From: Thermodesulfobacteriota bacterium
GTDB taxonomy: Bacteria > Desulfobacterota > Desulfuromonadia > Desulfuromonadales > Geopsychrobacteraceae
NCBI GenBank assembly: GCA_028282145.1
Contig: JANQIN010000070.1
Location: forward strand, 1 to 52,537
Length of the DNA stretch: 52,537 nt
Direction of reading: 5' to 3'
Shown here: one piece after another, positions 8,285 to 17,336 of the stretch
How positions within the stretch are numbered: the first letter of the stretch is position 1
How the letters are laid out: every line of letters starts with the position of its first letter
Position numbers and translations under genes: made by a program
The notes under the pieces: model-generated
What the model was told of the DNA's origin: nothing
Seen by the model: only the letters and a program-made list of their open reading frames with translations
The model's database searches: none

Positions 8285-9013
8285 ATGCCCCATCCGCTGG
8301 TAATTCTTCGAATGGGGCCGACACTTTCCCATCTGGCTACACGTTTTGGCGAATTTGAAGACTGGATTCGCCCTCACCTGGGCTGGGGAGATCAGGACAT
8401 AAAAACGGTCTGTCCTTACCTGGACGACCGGTTGCCCTCTCCGCCAACCCTGTCCGGGGTGGTGATCACCGGTGCAGGGGCGATGGTCACCGAAACCCAC
8501 CCCTGGATTGAAACATCCATTCAGTGGCTCCAGCGGTTGGAGGAGACCTCGCGGCCTGTCATTGGAATCTGTTTCGGGCATCAACTGCTGGCAAAAGCCT
8601 TTGGTGGCCAGGTGGACTTCAACCCTCTGGGTCCGGAAGTCGGCACCGTCCGGGTTGCCCCGACACCTGAGGCTGCAAACGACGCCCTGCTTGCAGCAAC
8701 CGAAGAGTTTCACCAGCATGCCAGTCACCGGCAATCGGTACTGCGTCTGCCGCCTGCGGCCACCTGCCTGGCTCGGACGAAACGGGACCCACATCATGCG
8801 TTCCGTATCGGTGATCGCATCTGGGGGGTCCAGTTTCATCCTGAATTCTCTCCGGAGACCATGACGAACTATCTTGATCATCACAGCCCTCACCTGGTTC
8901 GGGACGGGCAGGATGTCGACCGTTTGAAGGAAAGGGTGCAGGACTGCCCCGAGGGCAGGAGTCTGCTGCAGCGATTCGGCCAGTTGGTTCGACAAGAGAG
9001 CGCACATGGATGA
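8285..9013 (+). CDS. Class I glutamine amidotransferase-like protein
   Basis: The 242-residue protein is a stand-alone GATase1 domain resembling the glutaminase half of GMP synthase. The nucleophile elbow GICFGHQ carries Cys96, and the His/Glu of the triad are in GVQFHPEFSPE near residue 185. No synthetase domain is fused or adjacent. It could serve as a glutaminase, a gamma-glutamyl hydrolase of PuuD type, or a partner of a distant synthetase. It overlaps the next gene by 8 bp, in a cluster that also holds an asparaginase, which hints at amide-nitrogen metabolism. Confidence 0.87.
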   Translation: MPHPLVILRMGPTLSHLATRFGEFEDWIRPHLGWGDQDIKTVCPYLDDRLPSPPTLSGVVITGAGAMVTETHPWIETSIQWLQRLEETSRPVIGICFGHQLLAKAFGGQVDFNPLGPEVGTVRVAPTPEAANDALLAATEEFHQHASHRQSVLRLPPAATCLARTKRDPHHAFRIGDRIWGVQFHPEFSPETMTNYLDHHSPHLVRDGQDVDRLKERVQDCPEGRSLLQRFGQLVRQESAHG

Positions 9014-9554
9014 TCGCCTGATTTGGAAGGCCTTGCAGTTCGCTGCAGAGGCCCATCGTCATCAACATCGGAAAGGGGCGGATCGCTCCCCTTACATCAA
9101 TCACTGCATTGAGGTCGCCCATCGGATCCGCATCGAGGGAGGTACCGACGATCCCGAGATCCTGGCGGCGGCCCTGCTGCACGATGTGGTCGAAGACACA
9201 CCTGTCACTTTGGAGGAGGTCGGGGCCCTTTTCGGGCTCAGAGTCCAGGGCCTGGTAGACGAGATGAGCGATGACATGAATCTTTCTTCGGCAGAGCGCA
9301 AGCAACTACAGGAAAACCACGCCCCGGGACTATCTCCCGACGCCCGGCTTCTCAAGCTGGCAGACAAGATTGCCAACCTGGAAGCCCTGGCCACGGTACC
9401 TCCGATCCACTGGAGCGCCGAACGACAGCAGGCCTACCTGGACTGGGCCTGCCGAGTGGCATCCCGAGTGCCCGACACGGGCACCGCTCTTGAACAATCG
9501 TTTGAAGAAATTCGCCAAAAAGCACAAGATGCCATCGATCGGCGCAAAAACTGA
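9006..9554 (+). CDS. HD-domain phosphohydrolase, MESH1/SpoT-hydrolase-like
   Basis: The 182-residue protein is an HD domain with His33 (YINHCIEVAH), the His59-Asp60 pair in AALLHDVVEDT and a downstream Asp in KLADKIANLEAL. These ligands and spacing resemble small alarmone (ppGpp) hydrolases and the hydrolase half of RelA/SpoT. Synthetase and TGS domains are missing. Hydrolysis of (p)ppGpp or another nucleotide is a family-based inference. It lies between the amidotransferase (8-bp overlap) and the asparaginase (28-bp gap). Confidence 0.87.
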   Translation: MDDRLIWKALQFAAEAHRHQHRKGADRSPYINHCIEVAHRIRIEGGTDDPEILAAALLHDVVEDTPVTLEEVGALFGLRVQGLVDEMSDDMNLSSAERKQLQENHAPGLSPDARLLKLADKIANLEALATVPPIHWSAERQQAYLDWACRVASRVPDTGTALEQSFEEIRQKAQDAIDRRKN

Positions 9555-9582
9555 ACTCTCTCTGCAATCGGCAGGAACCATC

Positions 9583-10065
9583 ATGAAACTGAAAATTTTT
9601 ACCACCGGCGGTACCATCGACAAAATCTACTTCGACGCCAAAAGCGAATACCAGATCGGCGACCCCCAGATCGGCGATGTCCTCCGGGAGGCCAATGTTT
9701 CTTTTCCCTACTCGGTCGAGCCTCTGTTGCGAAAGGACAGCCTCGAACTGACCGAGGCGGATCGGGATCTTTTGCAGCAACGGATACAACAAGCCGATGC
9801 GCAACGGATTCTGGTAACCCATGGGACCGACACCATGGCCGATACCGGCCGTTTCCTGAAGTCCGTCACGGACAAGACGATCGTCCTGGTCGGCGCCATG
9901 CAACCGGCGCGCTTCCGAATGACCGATGCCATCTTCAATATCGGTGCGGCTGTCATGGCCGCCCAGACCCTTCCGTCAGGAGTCTATATCGCCATGAACG
10001 GCCAGGTGTTCGACCCCGATAATGTGCAGAAAAATCGTGACAAAATGCGGTTTGAAACAACCTGA
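9583..10065 (+). CDS. Single-domain asparaginase-like protein
   Basis: The 160-residue protein has the N-terminal asparaginase domain with the active-site Thr in TTGGTIDK (Thr11) and the second motif VTHGTDTMADT. Usual type I and II enzymes are about 330 residues with a second domain that completes the dimer interface. Here the protein stops after the first domain. Short asparaginase-like proteins of this length are known in proteobacteria, so it is probably not a truncation. The start at ATG 9583 gives a protein beginning directly with the first strand; longer in-frame extensions overlap the HD gene. Confidence 0.85.
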   Translation: MKLKIFTTGGTIDKIYFDAKSEYQIGDPQIGDVLREANVSFPYSVEPLLRKDSLELTEADRDLLQQRIQQADAQRILVTHGTDTMADTGRFLKSVTDKTIVLVGAMQPARFRMTDAIFNIGAAVMAAQTLPSGVYIAMNGQVFDPDNVQKNRDKMRFETT

Positions 10066-10178
10066 GCCCGTGTCTGACCGGACAAAACCGCACGCAGGCT
10101 GAAAAGACAGGCTGTCGGGGTGGGAGGACTGCGTTACACTTTGAGAAAAGCCCCTCTCATCAGAAAAAGGACCGATCA

Positions 10179-11264
10179 ATGGTTCGCAACCCTCACCCGA
10201 TCCTGGCAGCCTTGGCGGTTCTTATCCCTCTCGCCCCGGCCCCTGCACTTCCGGCGTTGGCCTCGGAGGCTCTGCCGGGCCTGGAGATTTTATTTCTCCC
10301 GACCCTGCCGGCCCTGGTAGGCCTACTCACCTGGTGGGGGTTGGAACGCTGTCGCTTTACCTCCACCCCCGGATGGTTGTTTCCCGTCTCGCTCCTGTTC
10401 TACCTGGCGGGAGCGTTCCCATTGGTTCCTGCACTACAGGAGATCGCCGGAGCTCCCCTTCTCAGTCGACTTCCTCTGGGAGTCTCGTTGGGGGTCTGGC
10501 TCTATTACTTCGACGGGCGGCTAATGCCTTTTCCCCCGGCCAATCAGGAACGGGGTGGGATCGGCGTGTTGCTGGTATTGTTGGCTTTTATCGGACTTTG
10601 GGCGATCTTTCCTGTCCGCCAACTGGCCTTCGGCTGGCATCTCCTTGTCGTACTGGCACTTCCTCTTCTGCGACATCCACCCCATACCCACAGCCGAACC
10701 ACAGAGGGGGACGGAGACCCCTGGCTTCCCTGTCTGGGGCTGGGCCTGCTGCACCTGTCCTTTGCCACTCTGACGGTCTTCCTCGGCCTGTTCCTCGAAG
10801 GCGAGAAGCTGGCCAACCGGAACGCTACCGCCATGGCCCTTGTCATTGCCGGCGCCAACGCGTGGTTCGCCTTCGCTCTCGGCCGACGTCTTCGTTCCTG
10901 GCTTTCCATGTGGTACAGCCCCCTGGCACTGGTTCTGATGGGAATCGGTTTCGGCATTTTAACCATCATGACTGAGGGTTCTCCGGTATTTACCGCCTCC
11001 GGCTTTATCGGGTGGGGGACCGGCATGCTCTGGTTCCGTCTCAGTCAGCTGGGTGCCGATGGACGCCGGGCCGTTTCCATGATCTACGTGGGACAAAGCA
11101 CTGCCCCGCTACTGGGATGGTGCGGTTGGTTTCTGTGGGGGGAAGGCGAACTGCGGATTGTTTTTGGGGGTATGGCGATCGCGGTCAGCCTGTTTCTGCT
11201 GCTCCGTTTGGGCCCAGCGGGTCGTTACTTCAGCCGGGAAGGAACCGACCGTCCTGACCTCTGA
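10179..11264 (+). CDS. Polytopic membrane protein of unknown function
   Basis: The 361-residue protein has about ten hydrophobic helices with Gly/Leu/Trp-rich character and few charged residues, the overall look of an MFS-like carrier but without a recognisable motif A loop. The start ATG 10179 has AAGGA about 8 nt upstream. It is 114 bp beyond the asparaginase gene and convergent with the histidine kinase, which ends 3 bp away. Substrate and family are not assigned. Confidence 0.75.
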   Translation: MVRNPHPILAALAVLIPLAPAPALPALASEALPGLEILFLPTLPALVGLLTWWGLERCRFTSTPGWLFPVSLLFYLAGAFPLVPALQEIAGAPLLSRLPLGVSLGVWLYYFDGRLMPFPPANQERGGIGVLLVLLAFIGLWAIFPVRQLAFGWHLLVVLALPLLRHPPHTHSRTTEGDGDPWLPCLGLGLLHLSFATLTVFLGLFLEGEKLANRNATAMALVIAGANAWFAFALGRRLRSWLSMWYSPLALVLMGIGFGILTIMTEGSPVFTASGFIGWGTGMLWFRLSQLGADGRRAVSMIYVGQSTAPLLGWCGWFLWGEGELRIVFGGMAIAVSLFLLLRLGPAGRYFSREGTDRPDL

Positions 11265-11266
11265 GT

Positions 11267-12397
11267 TCAGTGTACCTGTCGCGGATAACGGGCACGAAAG
11301 ACGGTACCGTCGGCCTCGGTACTGGAAAAACGCACCTCACCGCAAAGGTAGGAGCTCAGCATTCGCATGCTGTAGGTTCCAAGCCCGCGATTCAGCCCTT
11401 TGGTGGAAAAGGAACGGTGGAAAATCTGAAATTGTGCTCCCAGAGGAATCATGCCCGGATTGTGGACCCAAAATTCGACGTTTTCCGGTGGAAAAGCACA
11501 GCCAATGGTGACGGTTTTTCCACGTGGGGTGGCTTCAAGTGCGTTTTTCAGCATATTGCCGATCACCCGCCCCAGAAGTACCGGGTCACTGACGATGATT
11601 TCATCCGCGCTTACCGGCTGGAGGTCGATCTGTCGTCCCATTCCCGCCTCATGGGACCGATACAGGGACACGATCTCCTCAAGAAGATCGGAAATCCGGA
11701 TCGGAGACCGAGTCAGTTTCAGGTCTCCTGCCTCGGCCGCCACCAAGAGCTGCTGCGAACGAATTTCATCGATGATCTTATCTGCCCCGGTGGAGATCAT
11801 ATCCACAATTTCGGAAGAATCGTCCAGGGTCTGGTTGGTCAGCAGGTCGGCAAACCCTTTGATCCCCCCGGCCACATTCAGGATATCGTGGAAGAAGATC
11901 TTCTCCAGAGCGTTGCGCCGCTTTTCCTGGCTGATGTCGGTAAAAGCGCAGATGGTGAAATCGTCGCCGTTGTAATGGAAGGGAGTTGACCAGACCAACA
12001 GGTCCATGTCTTCCAGTTCCCCCTCCAGCAACCGGGTCAGTCGGCACTCTTTCACCGCCTTGCGCCCTTCCAACCCCTCCAGAATGGAGAGCACGGCACC
12101 GCACTCGGCGCAGGCCTTGGAGGTACCGCAACCACTGGGCGCATCGGCCACATTGCGACAGGCCATAATCTCTCCGGGACGCAATCCCAGGACCGGATAA
12201 TCTTTGGCGAGGTTCAGCAGAGTGTAGAGGGCGTGGTTGGCAAAAACGACTTGTCGGTGAGAGTTCAGGATCAACAGGATCGACGGCATGGCGTTGAGCA
12301 GAGCACGAATGAAATCACCATCGGAAAAATACCCGATATGGCGTTCAAGATCCCTGTTTTCCGACCGCCCCGGAGATGCGAAGTAAGTGGCAAGCAT
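11267..12397 (-). CDS. PAS-domain sensor histidine kinase with a cysteine cluster
   Basis: The 376-residue cytosolic kinase has a PAS domain (about residues 25-165) that contains four cysteines (80, 90, 96, 99) in a C-x9-C-x5-C-x2-C pattern, an H-box with FFHDILN, and an HATPase domain with the N-box NMLKNALEATP. No membrane segment is seen. The H-box lacks the usual Glu after His (HD), as in some HWE- or HisKA_2-like kinases. I chose ATG 12397, which has GAGG five bases upstream, over an in-frame TTG at 12418. No response regulator is adjacent, so it is an orphan. The cysteines could sense redox state or bind metal, by inference. Confidence 0.87.
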   Translation of the reverse strand: MLATYFASPGRSENRDLERHIGYFSDGDFIRALLNAMPSILLILNSHRQVVFANHALYTLLNLAKDYPVLGLRPGEIMACRNVADAPSGCGTSKACAECGAVLSILEGLEGRKAVKECRLTRLLEGELEDMDLLVWSTPFHYNGDDFTICAFTDISQEKRRNALEKIFFHDILNVAGGIKGFADLLTNQTLDDSSEIVDMISTGADKIIDEIRSQQLLVAAEAGDLKLTRSPIRISDLLEEIVSLYRSHEAGMGRQIDLQPVSADEIIVSDPVLLGRVIGNMLKNALEATPRGKTVTIGCAFPPENVEFWVHNPGMIPLGAQFQIFHRSFSTKGLNRGLGTYSMRMLSSYLCGEVRFSSTEADGTVFRARYPRQVH

Positions 12398-12472
12398 AAA
12401 CGCCTCATAAAAATGCAATACACACAGTCAACCACTCAGGTATCCCATTGAACTCCAGGCAGCCGTTCGGTG

Positions 12473-13192
12473 TCAATCACTGATTTCAAACGCGTCATTA
12501 AAACCGGATAACTGTTCCAACAGGAAATTGGTGTGATGTCGCTCCACAGCTTCCTGAATGGCCTCCGCCTGTTCCGCCGCCAACTGACGCTGCGCCGGAT
12601 TCAGTTCACTCTGCAAAAGGTACTGGGCCTGTTGTGCCTCCCCGTTCCCTGAAGCTGCGGAAACCGCCAGCCAGGCGGCAGCCCGCACCGGACTGAACTC
12701 CACCCCTTCGCCCCGGTAATACATCAGGCCAAGGTTCAACTGGGCACTGCTGCTGCCCCGCATGGCGGCGCGACGAAACCAGGCGGCCGCCTTGAGGCTG
12801 TTGGCCTGGCTCCCTTCGCCTTTGTAATACATCAGGCCAAGGACAAACATGGCCCCCGGATTACCGCCCCGACCCGCTTTCTGGTACCAGCGAAACGCCT
12901 GGGTCATGTCCGGGGTCACGCCCCGTCCGTAATAGTACATCGCTCCCAGGTTGGCTTCGGCAGCATGCAGTCCCTGGTTGGCGGCACGTTGCATCCAGTA
13001 AAAGGCACGTGGATCGTCCATGACCAGAGTCCGACGTTGCAAAAAGGCCAGAGCCAGATTCATCTGGGCGATCGCATCGCCCTGTTCGGCGTCCTGGCGC
13101 ATCTTCTCCAGGGACGAAGGGATCGATCCCTGGGCGGCTATGGTGAAGGCAAGGATGCCTATCCCTGCCAGAATAATTATTCTCCACTTCAT
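12473..13192 (-). CDS. Secreted Sel1-repeat protein
   Basis: The 239-residue protein has a signal peptide (residues 1-22) and at least four Sel1-type repeats of about 36 residues, with the recurrent pattern A..NLGLMYYxGEGV and AxxWFRRAA. Sel1 proteins are adaptor-like alpha-solenoids in envelope or signalling complexes. The protein is expected in the periplasm. It has its own candidate promoter at 13223-13250 and is not tightly linked to either neighbour. Confidence 0.88.
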   Translation of the reverse strand: MKWRIIILAGIGILAFTIAAQGSIPSSLEKMRQDAEQGDAIAQMNLALAFLQRRTLVMDDPRAFYWMQRAANQGLHAAEANLGAMYYYGRGVTPDMTQAFRWYQKAGRGGNPGAMFVLGLMYYKGEGSQANSLKAAAWFRRAAMRGSSSAQLNLGLMYYRGEGVEFSPVRAAAWLAVSAASGNGEAQQAQYLLQSELNPAQRQLAAEQAEAIQEAVERHHTNFLLEQLSGFNDAFEISD

Positions 13193-13222
13193 ACTTTATC
13201 TCCCTGTTTTACCTCTACTTTT

Positions 13223-13250
13223 ATGGTACAGGGAAATCGGCATTTTTCAA
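13223..13250 (-). promoter_or_regulatory. Candidate promoter for the Sel1 gene
   Basis: On the minus strand TTGAAA is followed after 16 bp by TACCAT. The -10 matches four of six consensus bases and lies about 30 nt before the ATG; GGGAGA precedes the start. Confidence 0.4.
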
Positions 13251-13284
13251 GAAAGTCTAATGAAGCGAGCAGGATGGAGAGGGG

Positions 13285-15621
13285 TCACCCGGCATCAGGC
13301 AGCGTGATAAGAGATCCTTCCTGCAACAGGCGGGCTATCCCGTCGCCCGAGGTGGGACGACTGAATAAAAATCCTTGGGCGACCAGGCCGGAGATGCCGT
13401 TGAAATGCTGCAGCTGATGTTCGTTTTCGATTCCTTCCACCGTCACCCGCAATCCAAGACTCATGGCCAGCGCCAGAATGGCGTCGACGATTGCGGCGCT
13501 GTCGTTATCCAGCCCCAGATCGTGCACAAAACTGCGGTCGATTTTGAGACCGTCGATCGGCAGGTGCTTCAGATAACTGAGAGACGAATACCCCGTACCG
13601 AAGTCGTCAATCGTCAGATCGATCCCGCGCGTTTTGAAGTCGATCAGCGAGGTAATGTTCTTTTCCGCATCCCGCATCACCACGCTCTCGGTCAATTCAA
13701 GTTCCAGATGGGTCGGGAGGACCCCGGTACTTGCCAAAATTTCATCGATCTGATCGATCAGGTCCGGATCGTCCAGCTGTCGATTGGAGATATTGACCGC
13801 CATCTTGATCTGGGGAAGCCCTTTCTTGCGCCAGATTTCCAACTGCTGGCAGGCCGCCCGCAAAACCCACACCCCCAGCGGGCGTATCAGGCCGCTTTCC
13901 TCGGCTATCGGAATAAATTCGTCCGGCGGCACAAGGCCCCGATCAGGATGTGCCCACCGAAGCAGGGCTTCCACTCCCAGAATCCGGCCCGTCTGTAAAT
14001 CGACCTGCGGCTGGAAATCGAGGAAAAACTGCTCTTCCTCAAGAGCGCGGCGGAGCCCGTTCTCCAGAACGCGCCGGTCCTGGGCCCGACGGTCGACTTG
14101 ATGCGTGAAAAACCGATAGCAGTTTCGCCCCTGGTTTTTAGCACTCTCCATCGCCGTCTCGGCATGCGCATGCAGGGTCGTACTGTCGTTACTGTCCGTG
14201 GGGAACAGACTGATTCCCACACTGGCGGACAGATACATCTTTTCCGAATCGGTGATCCGGTGGCTGTCCACAGCCCCCAGCAGTTCCTCAGCCAGTCTCC
14301 CCACCGTCTGCAAGGTACTCAGGCCGGTCATCAAAAGGCCGAACTCATCTCCTCCCAAACGCCCGATACTGTCTTTGGGGCTGGCCAGCAGGCGCATCCG
14401 TGCCGCGACAGCATGAAGGAGATCATCCCCGACCTCTTCGCCGAAATGATCGTTAATCCCTTTCAAACGATCGATATCCAGCAACAGGAGAGCCACCATC
14501 GTTCCTTCAACCCGCGCCTGCTCCAGCGCCTGTTGAATACGGTCAAAGAAAAGTACGCGGTTGGGAAGCCCGGTCAAACGATCGTAATACTGCAGGTAAC
14601 GCAGACGTTCTTCGGTCGCCTCCCGGTCGGTTTGATCCTCGATCATTCCAACCAGGCCCACCGGTTCGTCCCCGGTATCGTAAAAGGTGGCTTTACAAAA
14701 GTTGACTTTTCTTTCCTCACCCCGACTGTCTTCCACCACAGACCCATAGTGCTGGACCCCACCGGTCCGGTAGAGATCGTTGTCGTTGTCCTGATAGATC
14801 TGGGCACGCTGGGGAGGGAGAATATCGGAGGCGGTGCGACCAAGGATGCGCTCCCGGGCAAGTCCCACAAACGCCTCAAACGGCTTGTTGCACTCCAGAT
14901 AATACCCGTCACGGTCTTTGATAAAGAGTGGGTTGGGGGAGGCGTCTCCCAGAGCCCGGACCAGATCACTGGTCCGGGCCAGGTCCTGTTCGGTGCTCAC
15001 CAGGGTCCAACGCTGATGCTCTGACCGCCAGCCGAACCAGACGGCGGTTGCGCCAAGACAAAGGGCCAGAAGACCGGAAACCCGGGAAAGGTTGCGGGTG
15101 ACCTCCTCGATTCGGTGGGCTGCACGCGTGACGTCGTGGCGCAGGGCAAGAATCGCCCGCACCTCGCCCTTTCGCACCAACGGGGTCAAAGCATCGATCG
15201 CGGCTTCGCTCAGGGGACCACCATGGGCCGTTGAACCATCCAACCAACGGGCTGTTGTCTTCCGGTTCTCCACAATCGCTGTCAATGGGTAGACTGTCTG
15301 AGCCCCGATATCGGCCCGATGGGTCGAATAGATAACCTGGCCCTGCGGCGAGAGGATCTGAATACGAAGCAGGTTGAAATCCTCCTTCAGGGTCTGGAGC
15401 TCGGTATCCCAGTCCTTGCCGTCCATCACAGGCGGAAACAGGTTTTCCTCGATGAAATGGCTGGCATGAAGGTGCTGTCCCAGGCTGGATGTCGCCTCAC
15501 GGCATTCATCTTCCAAGCCTGTCATCAGTTGAGGGCGGACGGCAAACCGCGAGATCAGGGGTGTCGCCAGAGAGAGAACCAGGATCACCAGGAGGATCAG
15601 AATCAGACGCAAGCGTTGCAT
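13285..15621 (-). CDS. Membrane sensor PAS-GGDEF-EAL c-di-GMP protein
   Basis: The 778-residue protein has two transmembrane helices (about residues 5-25 and 175-195) around a periplasmic sensor region, a PAS domain (about 220-340), a diguanylate cyclase domain with an intact GRLGGDEFG, and a C-terminal EAL phosphodiesterase domain with GVEALLRW, ELTESVVM and DDFGTGYSSL. Both catalytic signatures look complete, so the protein may both make and break c-di-GMP, as tandem proteins often do under control of their sensor. The start at ATG 15621 has GGAG six bases upstream. The next gene upstream is a divergent GGDEF protein. Confidence 0.93.
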   Translation of the reverse strand: MQRLRLILILLVILVLSLATPLISRFAVRPQLMTGLEDECREATSSLGQHLHASHFIEENLFPPVMDGKDWDTELQTLKEDFNLLRIQILSPQGQVIYSTHRADIGAQTVYPLTAIVENRKTTARWLDGSTAHGGPLSEAAIDALTPLVRKGEVRAILALRHDVTRAAHRIEEVTRNLSRVSGLLALCLGATAVWFGWRSEHQRWTLVSTEQDLARTSDLVRALGDASPNPLFIKDRDGYYLECNKPFEAFVGLARERILGRTASDILPPQRAQIYQDNDNDLYRTGGVQHYGSVVEDSRGEERKVNFCKATFYDTGDEPVGLVGMIEDQTDREATEERLRYLQYYDRLTGLPNRVLFFDRIQQALEQARVEGTMVALLLLDIDRLKGINDHFGEEVGDDLLHAVAARMRLLASPKDSIGRLGGDEFGLLMTGLSTLQTVGRLAEELLGAVDSHRITDSEKMYLSASVGISLFPTDSNDSTTLHAHAETAMESAKNQGRNCYRFFTHQVDRRAQDRRVLENGLRRALEEEQFFLDFQPQVDLQTGRILGVEALLRWAHPDRGLVPPDEFIPIAEESGLIRPLGVWVLRAACQQLEIWRKKGLPQIKMAVNISNRQLDDPDLIDQIDEILASTGVLPTHLELELTESVVMRDAEKNITSLIDFKTRGIDLTIDDFGTGYSSLSYLKHLPIDGLKIDRSFVHDLGLDNDSAAIVDAILALAMSLGLRVTVEGIENEHQLQHFNGISGLVAQGFLFSRPTSGDGIARLLQEGSLITLPDAG

Positions 15622-15697
15622 ACCCACTCCAAAGAAAGCCGATGCTTCTTTAAATGTAACAGGCCCTGAAGCCTATACCAGCGGTGTCACCCCTCTT

Positions 15698-15725
15698 TTG
15701 ACCGTTTGGAATTGCTGGCTATACT
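15698..15725 (+). promoter_or_regulatory. Sigma-70-type promoter for the PAS-GGDEF gene
   Basis: TTGACC, 16 bp, TATACT, close to consensus in both hexamers. The predicted start is about 45 nt before the GTG at 15777. Confidence 0.65.
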
Positions 15726-15776
15726 TGGTCTGGCACAGGGCTGCCCCCTGCTCGGATTGAACAAAGGTACCGTCTC

Positions 15777-17336
15777 GTGAACGTACGTTTTTCTCCTGCA
15801 GTTTCAGGCAAGTTTATCCTGCCGGGTTTCACGTTGCTCCTCTCTCCTTCCGGCGCCTGGGCAAACACCCCCAACACCTTCGACGAAAACTTTGCCCTGC
15901 CGACCCTGGCCATACTGATTCTGGTCCTGGCCGTGGCTGTCCCCCCTCTTCTTTCGCGGGCTTTTCAAAAGAGGGTTGAGGAACGGACTCAGGAACTGCA
16001 ACAACAGATCGACGATGGAAAACGGTTGGAGCAACGGGCTCGTCAATCGGAACTGATTTTGCGCGAGGTTTTTGATGGTGTTCCAGACGCCATCCTGCTT
16101 TTGAACACCCAGGCAGAAATTTTGGATGCCAACCGACAGGTAGAGACACTTTTTGGTGTCTCACCGGCCCAGATACGCACCCTGGATCTCCTTTCCGACC
16201 TTTCCAGTCCGCGAAATCCCTCCCGGGAAAACATGGAGCAGTTGTGGACTGGCGTTCTGCGAGGCAACGCGCAATCGTTCGAATGGATCGCCTGCCGTAT
16301 CAAGGATCGTTATGAGTTTGACGTTGAAGTCTACCTGCGTCGCATCCGCTACCGGGGTCAGGTGGCGGTCCTTGCAACTCTTCACGATATCTCGGCACGC
16401 AAATGGACCGAGAACCAGTTAATGCACGCCGAAGCCAATTACCGGACCATCTTTGAGAATGTTGCCGACGGCATTTATCAATCGTCCATCGACGGATTGT
16501 TCCTGCAGGTGAACCCGGCATTCGCCCGGATGCTCGGCTATGAAGATCCGGCCGATGTGATGCGTTCCATCGAACATATCAGCACCCACTTCTTCACCCA
16601 GCCCCAAATAAAAGAAGAGCTCCTGGAGCGGCTGGAAGCCCAGACAGAGGTGACGGGGTTTGAAGCAGAGGTCTACCGCAAAGACGGAAGCACGCTGTGG
16701 GTATCGATCAGCGCGCGGGGTCGGCGTGACAGCAGCGGCAAGGTCCGAACCATGGAAGGGGTCGCGCAGGATATCAGCGCCAGAAAGAGAGCCGAGCAGG
16801 AGTTACGGGCCAAAGCGACGACAGACCAGCTGACCGGACTTCCGAATCGCTATCTCTTCAATCAGGCCTTCGGGCGGATGCTGGCCCAGGCCCGAAGGGC
16901 CGATGGTTATCTGGCCATGCTCTTCCTGGACCTGGACGGTTTCAAGCCGATCAACGACAATTTTGGGCACGACACCGGAGATCGGGTATTGCAGCAGGTC
17001 GCTCAACGGATTCGCAACCGTCTTCGCCAGTCCGACATGGCGGCCCGACTGGGTGGTGATGAGTTCGGCATTCTACTCTGGGATATTGACGGCGATTCCG
17101 GCGTCGAAGAGGTTTGTCTCGCTCTGAATCAGTCGCTGAGTCAACCCTATGCCGTCAACGGCAGCACCCACCTGATCTCTGTCAGTATCGGTGCCGCCCT
17201 CTATCCACGGGATGGCCTGCAGCCTGACCGCCTGATGCAGATCGCTGACAGTGCCATGTACCAGGTCAAACAGGAAGGGAAAAACGGTTACCAGATCGCC
17301 ACCAACGACCTGGAACCCCAGGGGTCACCGACCTAG
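15777..17336 (+). CDS. PAS-PAS-GGDEF diguanylate cyclase
   Basis: The 519-residue protein has an N-terminal signal-like stretch (about residues 8-28), a transmembrane helix (about 42-60), two PAS domains (about 85-205 and 215-340) and a C-terminal GGDEF domain with ARLGGDEFGILLWD, so cyclase activity is expected. No EAL domain is present. Translation starts at GTG 15777, with AAAGG upstream and a strong promoter at 15698-15725. The stop codon overlaps that of the convergent lipoprotein gene by three bases. It lies head-to-head with the PAS-GGDEF-EAL gene. Confidence 0.92.
   Translation: MNVRFSPAVSGKFILPGFTLLLSPSGAWANTPNTFDENFALPTLAILILVLAVAVPPLLSRAFQKRVEERTQELQQQIDDGKRLEQRARQSELILREVFDGVPDAILLLNTQAEILDANRQVETLFGVSPAQIRTLDLLSDLSSPRNPSRENMEQLWTGVLRGNAQSFEWIACRIKDRYEFDVEVYLRRIRYRGQVAVLATLHDISARKWTENQLMHAEANYRTIFENVADGIYQSSIDGLFLQVNPAFARMLGYEDPADVMRSIEHISTHFFTQPQIKEELLERLEAQTEVTGFEAEVYRKDGSTLWVSISARGRRDSSGKVRTMEGVAQDISARKRAEQELRAKATTDQLTGLPNRYLFNQAFGRMLAQARRADGYLAMLFLDLDGFKPINDNFGHDTGDRVLQQVAQRIRNRLRQSDMAARLGGDEFGILLWDIDGDSGVEEVCLALNQSLSQPYAVNGSTHLISVSIGAALYPRDGLQPDRLMQIADSAMYQVKQEGKNGYQIATNDLEPQGSPT

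Noticed and set aside
13285-17336. The two neighbouring GGDEF genes as a recent tandem duplication
   Set aside because: They are divergent in orientation, sensor domains and linker, and share only the general domain motifs.
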